Positions 45,978 to 57,009 of a stretch of 64,000 bases of DNA are shown here, piece by piece. The stretch spans positions 1-64,000 of the forward strand of contig JAYEVE010000449.1 of assembly GCA_036346375.1 (NCBI GenBank), in the 5' to 3' direction. Within the stretch, counting starts at the first letter, position 1, and every line of letters starts with the position of its first letter. Origin of the DNA: Guadua angustifolia (lineage: Eukaryota > Streptophyta > Magnoliopsida > Poales > Poaceae). Both the position numbers and the translations under genes were made by a program. Under the pieces are notes generated by a model. The model ran no database searches and was not told where the DNA came from. It was given only the letters and a program-made list of their open reading frames with translations.

Positions 45978-48900
45978 TCAGACAAAGAACTTGCGGAGTT
46001 GGTCAATGTTCCACGAGCTCGTGAGCACACGACCGTCCTCCTGCGCCAGGCGGAAAGCCCCCGGGCGTGCTACCGAGACGACCATGAAAGAACCTTCCCA
46101 CCTGGGGGAGAGCTTGTTGGCCTTCGACGTATCCTGGATTCGCCATAGGACGAGGTCCCCGACCTGCAGGGCTCGGGGCCGAATTGTCTTGGCCGCATGC
46201 CTGCGAAGAGTTTGTTGGTAGACGGCGAATCGGAGTAGCGCCGTTTCGCGTATTTCCTCGGCAAGGTCGAGGTCTAGACGACGCTCGCGACCTTGATGGA
46301 TGTCATCGGCCAGGTGTACCCTCGGGGACCCGAGCACTATTTCGGTGGGTAGGATGTGCCTCTGCACCATAGATTTAGTGGAAGCGTCTCGCCCATAGCT
46401 CGGCTTGTCGTGGTCTTGAAGACGGACGGAAGACGGAAGAAGCTCGTCCACCCACGACCAGCAGTCTTGGGCGAGGTCTTTGAAGACCCTCTTCTTGATC
46501 CTTGAAGGATCGGCCATTTGCTTTCGCTCATTTGCCGCCTGTTATTTCTGCGGATGAGCTCTGAGGCGGCAGACCTTTGTTCTGATATCCTCGCAGAGGG
46601 CTTGAAACAGTTCGCTCGTGGGCGGGTGTGTCGATTGTCTGTGATGAGGCGATTGGGGACCCAAAGCGTCACCACATTCTGCGAAAAATTTTCTTGGTCG
46701 CTTGAGCAGAAATGGTTGTCTGGGCTCGACCTCGATCCACTTGGAGAAAGTGTCGATGGTCACGAGCAAAGCATTTTACAACCCTTCGACCACGGAGAAA
46801 GGCCCGAGAATGTCGATCCCCGTGTCAAGAATAGCCATGAGTGGGATGGTCTGGCAGCGGCGTGCCTGGTGGTGGGCCTTCAAGCGTGAAATCGCACGCC
46901 GGCAGTCACCACAAGTGCTGAAGGCGTGTAGAGCTGTTGGCCAATAGTATCCCAGACGGAACGCTTTGCTCACGAGCGTCCGGAAGGACGAGTGAGCGCC
47001 ACACATTCCCTCATGGATGTCTCTGAGAAGCAAATGGCCCTCTTCCCGAGATATACACTTGGAGAGGACTCCAAGTGCCCCTTTACGGTACAAGGCGCCC
47101 TCAAGTAGTTTGTAAGCAAAGGACCGCCTTTTAAGCCGGGAGCGCTCAGCTGCTTCCTCAGACAATGTCCCATGGGCGAGATACTGGACGAATGGCGTCA
47201 TCCAGTCTGCACCGTGCTCGAGGAAGGAGACGTTGCCGCGCGTCTCTTGTGCCTCCTCTAAAGAGGGAATGGAGGCTTTAGCGAGATGCTCAATGGCGCC
47301 CGGGCGGTAAGGCATCTAGGGGTTTGCCTCCTCTGAGAGGAATGGAGGGCTTGTGCAGATGCTCAACAAGCGCCCTGGGTGGGGCGGGCATCTGCGAGGA
47401 ACCGACCTTGGAAAGGCGGGCAGAGAAGTGGATATCGAACTCTGCGAGTTCCATGGCCCACTTCGCTATCCCATATCGTGGCGTCTTGGTTTCTTAGGAT
47501 CTCCCTAAGTGGGAAGTTGGTCGGAATGACGACCTTGTGGGCTTGGAAATAGTGACGCAGCTTCCTTGAAGCTACGAGCCGCGAGTATAAGAGCTTCTGG
47601 ACCTCGGGTAACGCTCCTTCGCCCGCGGCAAGACTCACGACGATATATCTTCGCCGCATGCCTTCGCTTCCACCGCCAAGATGCTGCGCTTTTACACCAG
47701 TAGTGTCACCGCGAGGTATAGTAGGCAGCTCCCCCACCTTGGCGTGGCCAAGATCGGAAATTTGATGCAAGTATCGCTTGACTCCTCGAAGGAGCGGTTA
47801 GCCTCTTCGCCCGAGACAAGCCCTCGTCATGAGCGCTTTGAAAAGGGCAATCTGCGCTCGCCCGACCGGGAAATGAAGCGACTTAGGGCCGCCATACGTC
47901 TGGTCAGGGTCTGGATCTCCTTTACGGAGCCTGGGGGCGCATTCTTTCAATGGCTTCAATTTTCTCTGGTTGGCATCGATACCCTGTGGCCCGATGAGGT
48001 ACCCGAGTACTTTGCCCGCTTTCACCCCGAAGACACATTTATCAGGGTTGAGCTTTATTCGATGTCTATTGAAATTACAAAAGGTCTCCTCGAGGTCGGA
48101 TACATGACCTGAGGCGAGCTTACTCTTGACTACGATATCATCTACATATACTTCAAGGTTTCGACCTATCTGGTCCTGGAAGGTCTTCTGCATCAAGCGC
48201 TGGAAGGTCGCCCAAGATTCCATGCAGACCGAAAGACATGGTGCGTAATGTAACGTGCTTAACGCGGCGTGATGAAGGAGGTCTTTCTTCGTCTCGTGGA
48301 ACAAGCTAATCTGGTGATAGCCCGAGTAGGCGCCGGGAAGCTCATTACCGAGACTCTGCCGTCGCGTCGACCGTGGTCAATCGCGGCGTGAATGTTGTCC
48401 TGGCGGCGTCATTTAGGCCGTGTGGTCGACACACATGCGCCACTTGCCGCCTTTTTCTTGACAATGACTGGTTTGCCGACCACTCCGAATGCTCGACTTC
48501 GACGGGCGGCCTTAAGGGAGTTTGTCGAGTTCTTCCGGATGATTGCTCGCTTCTCCGGGAAAATCGCTGAGCCGATGGCGCTGTGTCTTTTATTAAGTCG
48601 AGCACTAGCTTTGTGCTCGATCACTTTTGGGACTCGCATGTCTGACGGTTCCGAGGTGAACACGTCCGCTGCCTCCGGGAGGAAAGTGATGAGCTCGAGT
48701 TCCTATTTGGGATCTAAGGAAGATCCCAAATGGAAGACCTTGGTCGGGTCAGCCTCGTTAAGAGGGACCGTCTTGGTTTCTCCTCTGGGCTGGAGGGTAA
48801 CTTTGGGCCGGAGTGCATCGTGGCGCTGGTCGGGGGCATGTTGAGGCAGGCGCCGACCATGTCAAGTGACTTCGTCATATTCTCAGGCGCTTTATGGTCG

Positions 48901-49354
48901 CTTTTGATGGTGATGACGCCCTTCGTCAGGGACCTTCAGGCACTGATAAGTGTGGTGTGTGGCGGCCATGAACTTGGAAAGGGCTTACCGCCGAGAATGG
49001 CGCTAGGGCTGATTTGAAGTCAACAACCTCGAAGTTGACTAGCTTGGTTCGGAAGTTGGTGAGGCCTCCGAATGTCACGGGCAGAATGATCTGGCCGAGG
49101 GGCTTGATCGAGGTGCCCGGAACGATCCCGAAGAACGGGACGGCTACGCACTTGATCTTGGAACGAGGGACTTGCATCTCGCCCGTAACAAGTAGCGGAT
49201 ATGAGATCGAGGAGCTCCGCCGTCGATGAGAACTCGACCAGACCTTGGCATTGTTGATGGTGGGACTCACGACCAACGAGAGCCGAGGCTGGTCATTCAA
49301 GGGACAATCATCCTTGGAGAAAGTCGAGGGACGCTCGGACCACTTGAGCTGCAC
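45978..49354 (-). pseudogene. Tat gypsy pol: protease, RT, RNase H, integrase (disrupted)
   Basis: The polyprotein copies the element's RNA and inserts the cDNA. Reading from high to low coordinates: a retropepsin-like region (48926-49354), RT with the catalytic NLEVYVDDIVVKSK (about 48130-48165) and VFGVKAGKVLGYLIGPQGI, RNase H/connection ending ELAEFDIHFSARLSKVG (about 47400-47455), integrase HHCC zinc region with HEGMCGAHSSFRTL and CGDCRR, core ILDTGIDILGPFSVVEGL then LLVTIDTFSKWIEVEP, and the C-terminal LSPRWEGSFMVVSVARPGAFRLA ending LRKFFV at 45978. A stop after VVEGL (about 46776) and multiple frame changes disrupt it. No chromodomain follows the integrase, as expected for the Tat group. 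Confidence 0.92.
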
Positions 49355-49419
49355 GCGGGTGGCTTTACTCGAGTGATGTGGCCAACCTCCCGTGCTGCCT
49401 CTTTCAAATCCCTGCGGGA

Positions 49420-51215
49420 TTTATAGGCGGAGGAGCCCCCAAATATCACGGCTATGTGGTTGCGGGGTTCCTGATAACCCATGTCGTCGTCGTTGTCCGC
49501 GGGACCCTTGCCCTTGCTACTCTCGCCTTTTCCCGGGAGAGTGGGCATGGGGCCCTTGCCGTTGTAGAATTTCTCCAAGCGGTATGCCCAGGTCCGACAA
49601 TTGCGGAGATCGTGGTTGACCGCCTGATGGAACGGGCAGAAGCGGTCGTTCGAAGGGGCAACCCTTTCCTCACGCTCCTGGCCGTCGTGGACCTGCCCGT
49701 CGCGATCTTGGTGACCGCGGCCACGGTCGTCGTCCTCTCGGTCAAGGCGCGCGTGTCGCGGGCCGACTCCGTCCTCGCCCTCGCGCGAAAGCGCGGAGCA
49801 CGCGGCGGACGGCGATCAACAGCGGCCACCATGTTCGGCACGTGTGACCTCTTCTTCTTCTTGATCTTCTTCTCTACAGAGCCCGAGTGCTTCTTGCTCG
49901 AGGAGCCTTCCAGGCCCGGCTAGGGCGGCAGCTTGCCTTCGTCAAGCATCTTCTTCCATTTCACAACCCGTCGATATTCGGCGTAGCGGTCGGCCCATCT
50001 GGATGCAGCTCATTGGCGAAGCGGAGTTGGGGTGGATCTCCATGTTTTGTGTGAAGCGGACGTCACGGACACCGAACTTGAAGGCCCTGACGACAGCCTC
50101 ATCCAAGATGCTCGGAATGGAGTTCCTTACCTTAATGAATCTTTGGACGAAGTCCCAAAGTTCTTTGTCGCTTTGGATCACCGCCGAGGTCGCGCTCGTT
50201 GCCCGGGCGAGTATAACAACTTTGGAAGTTGGCTCGGAGGGCTTCGCAGAGCTGCCTCCATGAGCGGATCGACCCCTCCTTCTGGTTGAAGAGCCATGTC
50301 CTGGCGGAACCGTCGAGGACCGTGGGGAGGTAGTTAGCCATAACTCCCTCATCCCCCCGGCCGCCAAGACAGCCGTGGAGTAAATCGAGAGGAACTCGTC
50401 CGGGTTCTAGGTTCCATTGAACCGCTCGATGTGGCCGGGCTTGAACTTGCTCGGCCACGAGACGTCGCGGAGGGACGCCGCAAAGGCTCAGCATCCGAAT
50501 GCCGGATAGTCATGGCGACCCCCCCGGGCATGGCGACCGTGGCGGTTGGTGCCCAAACGGTCTTTTGCGCCCGGCGTGAGGCGAGAGAATACGCCCCCTG
50601 CTGGCGTGACGAAGGCAGCCCCGAGGTGAAACACTCGGTGCGCTCGTAGGTGGACGGGGCGCGCCCATGAGCCCGCGAGGCCGTCCGGGAACCGCTCCGA
50701 ACGTCCTCACGGTGCCGGCCTTGCCCCACGCGGCCCTCCCGGGCAGGACTTCGGGAGGCGCTGCGACGGGGGCGAATTGGAGAGCGGTGCTTGTGGTCCC
50801 GAGAAATGCTCCAGGGCCCTTCTCCGCCAGGGGGCCCCGGGATCCCTATGTCGGCGGCGAGTTTTTCCAAGTTTTCAGCTACGACCGCTCCCATGGCTGC
50901 CAGGTCCGCTTGGTCGGAGAAGTTCTGGAGACTGCGCACGACCGTCGCCATGGCTCGCAACCGTTCGGCGCTTTGGGGAGCGGCGGAGGGCGACCTTGGG
51001 AGGCGGTTGCGCACGTGCTCTGGGGAGCGGTATTCACTGGGATCTTCGCGAGCCCGGTCTCCAGCTCCGGCGTCCGCCCCCTCGCTATGTTGGCGGCGGA
51101 CAGTCGCCAGGGTCCTGCCCGGGGACAACTCCGGGTGGTCCTCGCCAGCGTCGCGCTGGCGACGGTGAGAAGTCGCTGGAGACAGCTCTTCTTGATCCTC
51201 CTCCCTTCCCGCCAT
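49420..51215 (-). pseudogene. Tat gypsy gag (disrupted)
   Basis: The frame opens at 51215 (MAGREEDQEELSPATSHRRQ), an Arg/Ser/Pro-rich N-terminus. A frame change leads to the capsid core GVMANYLPTVLDGSARTWL (about 50290-50345) and SWRQLCEALRANFQ, then DFVQRFIKVRNSIPSI and AFKFGVRDVRF (about 50040-50150). A zinc-knuckle-like RFCPFHQAVNHDLRNCR follows at about 49600-49650. These are the normal Gag segments in order. At least two frameshifts separate them. Confidence 0.88.
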
Positions 51216-51566
51216 GTTAACGCTGCGGGAGCACTAGGACTGCGAGGACGACACCATGGTGCCGCCCCGCATCGCGGTCCTTCGACCGCACTCGGGACAA
51301 TCGGGGCCGCCCAAGCCGTCGCGGAGGCCGCTAGATTCTTCCTCGCTAACGAGGGCATCATGCCGCGAGCTGAGGAAACGATCTCGCGCTGCGGCGACTG
51401 GGGAAAGACTCCCGGACTTGGTGTGGCCTTCCGGATCGGCCGCACCACCCACGCCATTGCTAGCGTAGTATGTGTCATCGTCCTCTACGTCGTCGAAGAC
51501 GCAGAGGTCTTGATTGTCTTGCGAGTTCGGCATCCTCGGGGATTCCTCGCGAAAGGACTCAGTCGA

Positions 51567-51584
51567 TCCCCACGAACGGCGCCA
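51567..51584 (-). other. Primer binding site of the Tat element (tRNA-Asp-like)
   Basis: On the - strand TGGCGCCGTTCGTGGGGA lies two bases inside the 5' LTR. It matches the complement of the tRNA-Asp 3' end in its first ten bases, with mismatches after that, as in many plant gypsy elements. Confidence 0.75.
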
Positions 51585-51586
51585 GC

Positions 51587-52348
51587 TATCGATGATTCGG
51601 GAACCGGTCCCCCGCCGAGCTTACTTGTTGAATAAGGGATCAACCTAAGGCCCCTTTTTCACGGGGGGTTATAGCTTCCGAGGGCTCGTCGAGCACGAAA
51701 CGAGGTGACCAAGATAATTGCAACGAGCAAGGGGTCTCTTTTGCCTGGTTCGAGCCTCTCACCCGGGAGATAACAGCCCTACGTCCAGTGGTTGCAATAT
51801 GGTGTAAAGGGGGATTACAATACGCCTGCTCGGGGAACCCGGAGGGGTCCTAAGAGTGCCCTACCGGGTCAACCGTAACAAGCGTTGAGTACAAGTGAGA
51901 ATGTGAGGTGAGTCGAACCCCCAATCCCTCGTGTGAGGGGGTATTTATAGGGTAATACAGGCGACACAGCATTTATTATAGGGGGCGCGCCATTGTTCTG
52001 GACGTGATCTGCGCCGATTCCTTGTTCCCCCGGGTGCTTACGCGCGATAGATGCAATGACGCCAGAACCGGAGTCATGCCGGCGCGCAGCCCCTCGGACC
52101 GCCTTGCAGTTAATACCACGTCGTCTTCGTGGACCGCGCCCGACTTTTGGGGCGGCTTCGAGGCCCTTCTTGAGATTGGGTCGCTGATGTGAGCTTCCGC
52201 GAGCATGCTCGGGGCGAGTTTGACGGAGGGCGGAATGATCGAAAGGTCGGCGGCGAAGATCTTTCTTGGGGACGGGGTCCAAGCACGGGAATGCTCGGGA
52301 GTTACCGGGATTACATGGTCGGATATAGGGAATATCCAATCCCCGACA
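51587..52348 (-). repeat. 5' LTR of the Tat gypsy element
   Basis: It aligns with 40730-41506 over its length. The inner end reads TATCGATGATTCGG where the other LTR has TGTCGACGATTCGG, so the terminal CA (on the - strand) has mutated to TA. A TATA box is on the - strand at 51942-51949. Confidence 0.95.
51942..51949 (-). promoter_or_regulatory. TATA box of the Tat 5' LTR
   Basis: TATAAATA on the - strand, about 360 bp from the inner LTR edge and conserved in the 3' LTR. It would start genomic RNA transcription toward lower coordinates. Confidence 0.6.
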
Positions 52349-52353
52349 GATAC

Positions 52354-52720
52354 AAATGCAATTATGCTCTCTTTTTTTCATTTATCTGGGGTCCTCTCGT
52401 GAAGGATCCACGAATGCGCTAAATTGAAAGGTACTTTTCATGAAAAATACCCGGAATGATCTAAATGTAATTATGCCCTTTTTTGGGTATTTATTTAGGA
52501 TCTTTTTATGAAAAATTCACGATTTTACTGAACCAAAAGATTTTTTTATATAAAAACTGCTAAAACGATGTAAACGTAATTACTATTTTTTTTCTAAGTG
52601 CATTCGCGGAGGGAGGTTACGTGGACTCGGTCACTGGCTAGGAAGCCTTTCATCTTTAGGATATGTATATGATATATGATGATGTGACTATAAAAAAACA
52701 TGAAAAGCACATTTCTGTCT
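52354..52720. repeat. Dispersed repeat flanking the Tat insertion
   Basis: The stretch shares AAAGGT(A/C)CTTTTC, GAAAAATA and GGAATGATC(T/C)AAA words with 30160-30235 and with 33640-34080. Together with 40620-40724, which has a similar AAACGCG word, it is probably the interrupted target of the Tat insertion. Confidence 0.5.
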
Positions 52721-52852
52721 CTAATTAAACATCACCACTTGGTCGGTCTTGAATCTTGAATCTTGCTGTAGGGAGGAACCACAGCTTCTCCGCGTATTGT
52801 CTTTGACCAATGGCATGCTGAATCAGCACTTTTCCCTCCTCCAGTGGATACT

Positions 52853-53245
52853 ACACGCCGCACGTGTTGGCGAAGTCGGTCTCGGTGGTCGGGTAGTAGA
52901 TGCAGTTGCTCCCCATCTCCGACGCCGGCACCACGAACGACGACTCCCGGCTCACGAGCAGCGCCCGGTCACCGGCTAGCCTCTCCAACTTTCATCTCTT
53001 CCAGGTGACCAGGTCTAATCTGTACACCTGAAAGCCACCCACACCCTTCCACGTCTCAACAACACGCACGGTGACGAACAACGGCCAGACGAACAGGACT
53101 CGCCGTCGGACTCTACCAGGTAGCCCTGGTTGATAGGGACGCGGCTGGAGCAGGGTGGCGTGGAGTACTGCTGCGTCAGTCTCTTCACGGGGAGCCTCGT
53201 CGAGTGCAGCGCGGCTCGCAGGTGACCCGGATCTCGTGGCCCAGC
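52853..53245 (-). pseudogene. DUF295/F-box-like protein C-terminal fragment
   Basis: DUF295 proteins are a large plant family, often with an N-terminal F-box, expanded in grasses. On the - strand the sequence reads QGYLVESDGE, then after a frameshift VTVRVVETWKGVGGFQVYRLDL, then past an in-frame TGA LERLAGDRALLVSRESSFVVPASE and NCIYY, ending near 52853. The chain YLVESDGELL .. F.V..LD .. LGDRALF..R..SF.V.AS .. NCIYF is the conserved C-terminal signature. With a frameshift, a stop and no N-terminus in view, it is a pseudogene fragment. Confidence 0.7.
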
Positions 53246-53324
53246 TAGCCAGTGACGGTCCTGAGATTTCAGGGGTCCGAAATGAGATTTAAAATAGGGA
53301 TCCTTCTAATTAATAATAATAATA

Positions 53325-53580
53325 TATACGAAATTGCTACAGTTCGGACGTCTGAATTTTTCGGACGCACTGCAACATTTTTTTCTACGTATGTAACATT
53401 TTTTGCCAATACGTGCAACATTTTTCTTCGACAAAGCGAGAAATTGCGGCACGATGGCGAATGTTGCAAGCGTTGAAAAAAATGTTGCACGTCAAAAAAA
53501 TGTTTCAAGTGTCGAAAAAAATATTGCAAGAAGCGTCCGATGAAATGAACAATGTCGGATGTCCAAGCGCTAGTTCTTCC
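53325..53580. mobile_element. MITE-like inverted-repeat element
   Basis: The left part (GGACGTCTGAATTTTTCGGA then CGCACTGCAACATTTTTTT) is mirrored on the right by the reverse of GCGTCCGATGAAATGAACAA then TGTCGGATGTCC. Between them, GCAACATTTTT and AAAAATGTTGC alternate in both orientations. Exact termini and a target duplication could not be fixed. The - strand ORF across it is a by-product. Confidence 0.6.
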
Positions 53581-53599
53581 CATATACATAAGTGTTACC

Positions 53600-54116
53600 A
53601 ATAAACACTCTAGGTGTATCCAAAAAAAATTATTCATATCAAGCAACAGGTAAAGCAAAAAGTACATATTACAATATTACAGTATATACTATTATATATA
53701 CAATATACTAATACTAGTACATGTACAGAGGTAGGGTCCTATGGTTTGAGGGGCGGTTATGCCCCTCTCGCCCCCTCCGGTCGGCTGCCAGTAGCCCAAC
53801 TGGTCCACGGTCCACCACGATCCACGTACGTAGAAGCTAGCTCCGTCGCGGCAGAGGACAAATATGTGGCTGCCGAGGGCGTCGAGTGGGAACTGTTAGT
53901 CCATTATCCTCCACTCGGGGACCACCGCCTGTTCTCAGACCTCGACAGCCACCACCGGTGGTCTGGCGCGATCCTCGCCGTAGCCCCACAGTGCGTGGCG
54001 TCGGCCTTCGATCTTGGGGACGGAGAGGCCGTGGCCGGGTTGACGGCGGCGTTACTGCGCATTAGATGTGGCGTCGGGAGCCGCCATCCGCTCACCACGG
54101 GCGGGATGGTGACGAA
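53600..54116 (+). other. Possible host gene fragment of unknown function
   Basis: The right half (about 53740-54116) is GC-rich and open on the + strand for about 150 codons, reading LRGGYAPLAPSGRLP, then VAPQCVASAFDLGDGEAVAG. It looks like plant coding DNA, but I recognise no domain and no start codon with context. It is cut by the hAT-like MITE at 54125. Confidence 0.3.
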
Positions 54117-54124
54117 TTTGTACC

Positions 54125-54763
54125 TAGGGATGGTCGGGTGGGTACCTCCGGGTACCACCGCTTAAACCCAAACCCAAACCCGAACAAAGTCCCGTCTACC
54201 CAAACCCATTAAGCTTTTGCGGGTCTGATCTGTACCCATACCCAAACCCAATGGGTACCTAATACCCAATGGGTACCCACGGCATAGATCGTGCGCGAGC
54301 ACCGAAAAGCGAAGGCAGAGAGGTGGGGGCGCTCTGGCGATCGCATGCTCCTCCCTCTCCTTCTATCTCTTCACATCTCCTTTCGCGCGAACCAGTAGGG
54401 AACCGAGTAGGAGGTCGGCCGAGGAAGGAGGCGCAGGCGCCGCCGAGGAGGCAAAGACGAGGGAGGGAGGCCGAGCAATCGGCGATGGGGCAAGGGAGGG
54501 AGGTGATGGGGCCGAGGGAATCGAGAGGAGCAGGCTCACCAAGTAGTCCGTGAGTTTGTTTTCTAATATACCTCTAAAAAGTGGGCCCACATGTCATAGG
54601 ATACCCATCGGGTATCCATGGGTACTAAATTGACACCCACACCCATCCTATGGGCTTATCGGTACCCAAACCCGTAAACCCATGGGTCTAAAGTGCTACC
54701 CATACCCACTCTTATCGGGTCGGTACCCACGGTACCCAAACCCATGGGTAAGCGCCATCCCTA
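54125..54763. mobile_element. hAT-like MITE, 639 bp, with 8-bp target duplication
   Basis: It starts TAGGGATGG and ends CCATCCCTA. The flanks are TTTGTACC (54117-54124) and GCTGTACC (54764-54771), matching at 6 of 8 positions, the length expected for hAT elements. Both arms are built from GGGTACC / GGTACCC / AAACCCA words in opposite orientation. The middle (54290-54545) is GC-rich with short unconvincing ORFs. Confidence 0.8.
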
Positions 54764-54771
54764 GCTGTACC

Positions 54772-54861
54772 CATGGCGCCCCGTATGTCCATCGGCATAG
54801 ATCGGCGATGTTGCCGCTGCCCGTGCTTGGGCCACAAGAGAATCGTGCAGCGTGGCTCGCG
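54772..54861. other. GC-rich sequence continuing the host-like fragment
   Basis: The stretch right of the MITE remains GC-rich and may be the continuation of the fragment at 53740-54116 (about 90 bp plus 55067-55310). No domain can be named. Confidence 0.25.
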
Positions 54862-54904
54862 AGCGTCTCGGCGATGGTAGGTGGCCACGTAGGTCTAGCA
54901 GACT

Positions 54905-55066
54905 GTCATTGTAGATGATTTGTGGTTAAAATTGTCTGTTATAAGAGCAATATCACAGACGGTTTTAGCTACAAATCATCTGTGATGTGTTCGAGTCTTT
55001 TTCTAAACAGTTTTTAAAAAAACAGTCTGTGATAACATGTCTAATATAACCTCTTTAATAGTAGTG
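54905..55066. mobile_element. CACTA terminal fragment inside a 44-bp direct repeat
   Basis: The right end is TTTAATAGTAGTG (55054-55066), reverse complement of a CACTACTATTAAA terminus. Inside lie subterminal words GATGATTTGTGG, ATATCACAGACGGTT and ACAAATCATCTGTGA, shared with 10180-10393. Only about 160 bp remains. Similar 44-bp segments flank it: 54862-54905 (CGTCTCGGCGATGGTAGGTGG...) and 55065-55109 (CTCTCGGCGATAGTAGATGG...). Confidence 0.65.
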
Positions 55067-55109
55067 CTCTCGGCGATAGTAGATGGCTGCGCAGGACATG
55101 CAGACTGTG

Positions 55110-56037
55110 GCGAGGTGGTATGAGTATGACTCGAGCTAGCGGGCTGACGCAGCACAGTATCCTCTTGGTGACGTGGACCGATCTATGGGTCGCGTTGCCG
55201 TCAGCCGGCTTGCATGCGTGCAACATCTTTCGTGGCCGCTCGTTCTTGGCATGCTGGCTTTGCTGCCGTTGATCAGCAGCGCGCGACGGTGAGGACTCCG
55301 ATCATGGCAGTCTAGTCATCCATCTTGTGAAGTAGTTGCAAGTTTAAGCAGACGTTCCACACCCCAAAAAAAAAATCCAAACAAAATCAACCGGATGATT
55401 GAGGAGTGTTTATATACCTTCTCTCCGAATATAAGTTGTACAGATTTTAAAGCAAATGAATAGGTAAGTAATCATCATCTACCCTTCGTTCACACTTTAA
55501 TATTTATGTAACTTTTAAAAGAAAAGCATAAAAGCATTTCTCTAGGTGATTTCTTCCAGAAAAATCATCAAATTATATAGCATTTAAACTAACATACTCT
55601 ATTTATTTGATATTATAATATTACACTTTTATTTGAAATTTTATCATTTTTGTACTTTACACATCATGTAGAATTTCATTTGCAAAAGTTAATAAGCTGT
55701 TACATATAATTCTTCTATACATCACTCTTTTAATATAAGTTGCACAAATCTTGAAAGCGAGCAAAATGGTAAGTATTTACCTTTTATTCATGATTTAATA
55801 TTTATACAACTATTAAATTGTGATGCATAGAAGCAAATCTTAAGTTTTACACATGTCTATATATTGACTCTTTTGTATGCAAAGATAGGTCGGAGGTGTT
55901 GAATAATAAATTAATCGTCAGTAGATTAATTCTAATGCTAATAAAAAATATCTAAAGAATAATCATACTAAATAGATAATGATGTAGAGAACCTCAACTC
56001 TTTTTTATATTAATTTTGTTATACAATGAGAATCTTA
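55110..56037. other. Intergenic sequence with two copies of a dispersed AT-rich repeat
   Basis: AATATAAGTTGTACAGATTT (55425) and AATATAAGTTGCACAAATCT (55733) begin two related ~80-bp segments, each ending ...TTTAATATTTAT(G/A)(T/C)AAC. They match the repeat at 40471-40620. There is no supported gene. Confidence 0.5.
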
Positions 56038-56275
56038 TTGTAAAACGTCGTCGATTTATCTACTCAAATCAACAGCATGCATGCAAGAACACGCGAATCA
56101 AGAATCGAGAACACATAGAATGTAGGGTAGAAATCTCTTTCTCTTTATTGATGCATCGTTTACAATGAGAGGCACCGATATATATAGCGGTGTGAGAGAG
56201 AGTTCGGATTCGACCACACTAGGAAGAGATAAGAGTCTTAACCATATTTGGTTTAGGTTTCCTTATCTCACAACA
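56038..56275 (-). repeat. 3' LTR of the - strand copia element
   Basis: On the - strand it starts TGTTGTGAGATAAGGAAACC right after a GGGGGAG tract. It contains a CTATATATATCGG TATA-like box and an AATAAAGAG signal. The far end (CGTTTTACA, 56038) is a best guess, because the second LTR is missing. Confidence 0.65.
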
Positions 56276-56540
56276 CTCCCCCTTGGTCGAATACCGCATA
56301 ATGCATATGTCTCGTTAAAAAACTCCACTCAAAAAACCAGTGGGAAAAAAGATGGAGAAAAGAAAACATCGCACTCGCATGCTATGTTGCACTAGTTACC
56401 TCATTAAAACCCTTTATGTGAGAAAACTTCAGGAAAACTCACAAAGGGAAAAAGAGTATAACTTATTACCTTCAGGGTTTTATTAGGATCTTCAGGATTG
56501 CAATAAGGGTTATGATTCAAGGGTTTTCTCCCCCTGAACT

Positions 56541-57009
56541 CTACATCTCTCTAAGTCTTCTCATTCCAATGCCTTTGACATATCTTTGAAATGTGGATTT
56601 AGGCAAAGACTTAGTGAATAAATCTGCAAGATTTTCACATGACTTAGTTTGTAAGATTTTTATCTCACCACTCTTCTGGAGTTTGTGAGGATAGAATAAC
56701 TTAGGAGCAATATGCTTCGTGATGTTGCTCTTTACATAACCCAATTGCATTTGTGCAACACAAAGCGAATTATCTTCATAGATAATTGTGGGGGTATCGG
56801 CAGTGTTAAGGCTACGACTTACGGATATGGCTAATCACACGTCATGACCAAACATATTCACGTGAGGCTTCATACGGGGCTATAATCTCACGAGTGGTTG
56901 GTAGAAGTTGCTACCAGGGTCAGTTTACAAGACCTGCTAGGAAATAGCTGTACCACCGTAGAGAAACACAAAACTAGTCTGAGATTTGACACTGTGGAGA
57001 TCAGACAGA
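56541..57009 (-). pseudogene. Copia RNase H, C-terminal part
   Basis: On the - strand from 57009: SDLHSVKSQTSFVFLYGG, then NHSEIIAPYEASREYVW after frame changes, TPTIIYEDNSLCVAQMQLG, KHIAPKLFYPHKLQK and LADLFTKSLPKSTF, ending at 56541. These are the conserved RNase H segments of copia elements. Stops (for example in the ISW segment) show decay. Confidence 0.9.

Larger units (their letters stand above)
40725..52353 (-). mobile_element. Complete Tat-lineage Ty3/gypsy retrotransposon with GATAC target duplication
   Basis: Two LTRs (40730-41506 and 51587-52348) bound about 10.1 kb of internal sequence, and GATAC flanks both sides (40725-40729 and 52349-52353), so this is one intact insertion. 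On the - strand the order is LTR, primer site, gag, protease, RT, RNase H, integrase, a long 3' region, LTR. RT before integrase marks it as gypsy. The 3' region holds an antisense ORF on the + strand, diagnostic of the Tat lineage. Several stops and frameshifts show that the copy is no longer autonomous. The two LTRs differ by small indels and many substitutions, especially near 41130-41250 versus 51985-52090, so it is not recent. Confidence 0.95.

Noticed and set aside
47681..49923. + strand ORFs across the Tat element
   Set aside because: They are antisense shadows of gag-pol; the - strand carries YVDD and the other motifs.
54363..54590. 75-codon - strand Pro/Ser-rich ORF
   Set aside because: It lies in the middle of the hAT-like MITE and extends into an arm, so it is unlikely to be a gene.
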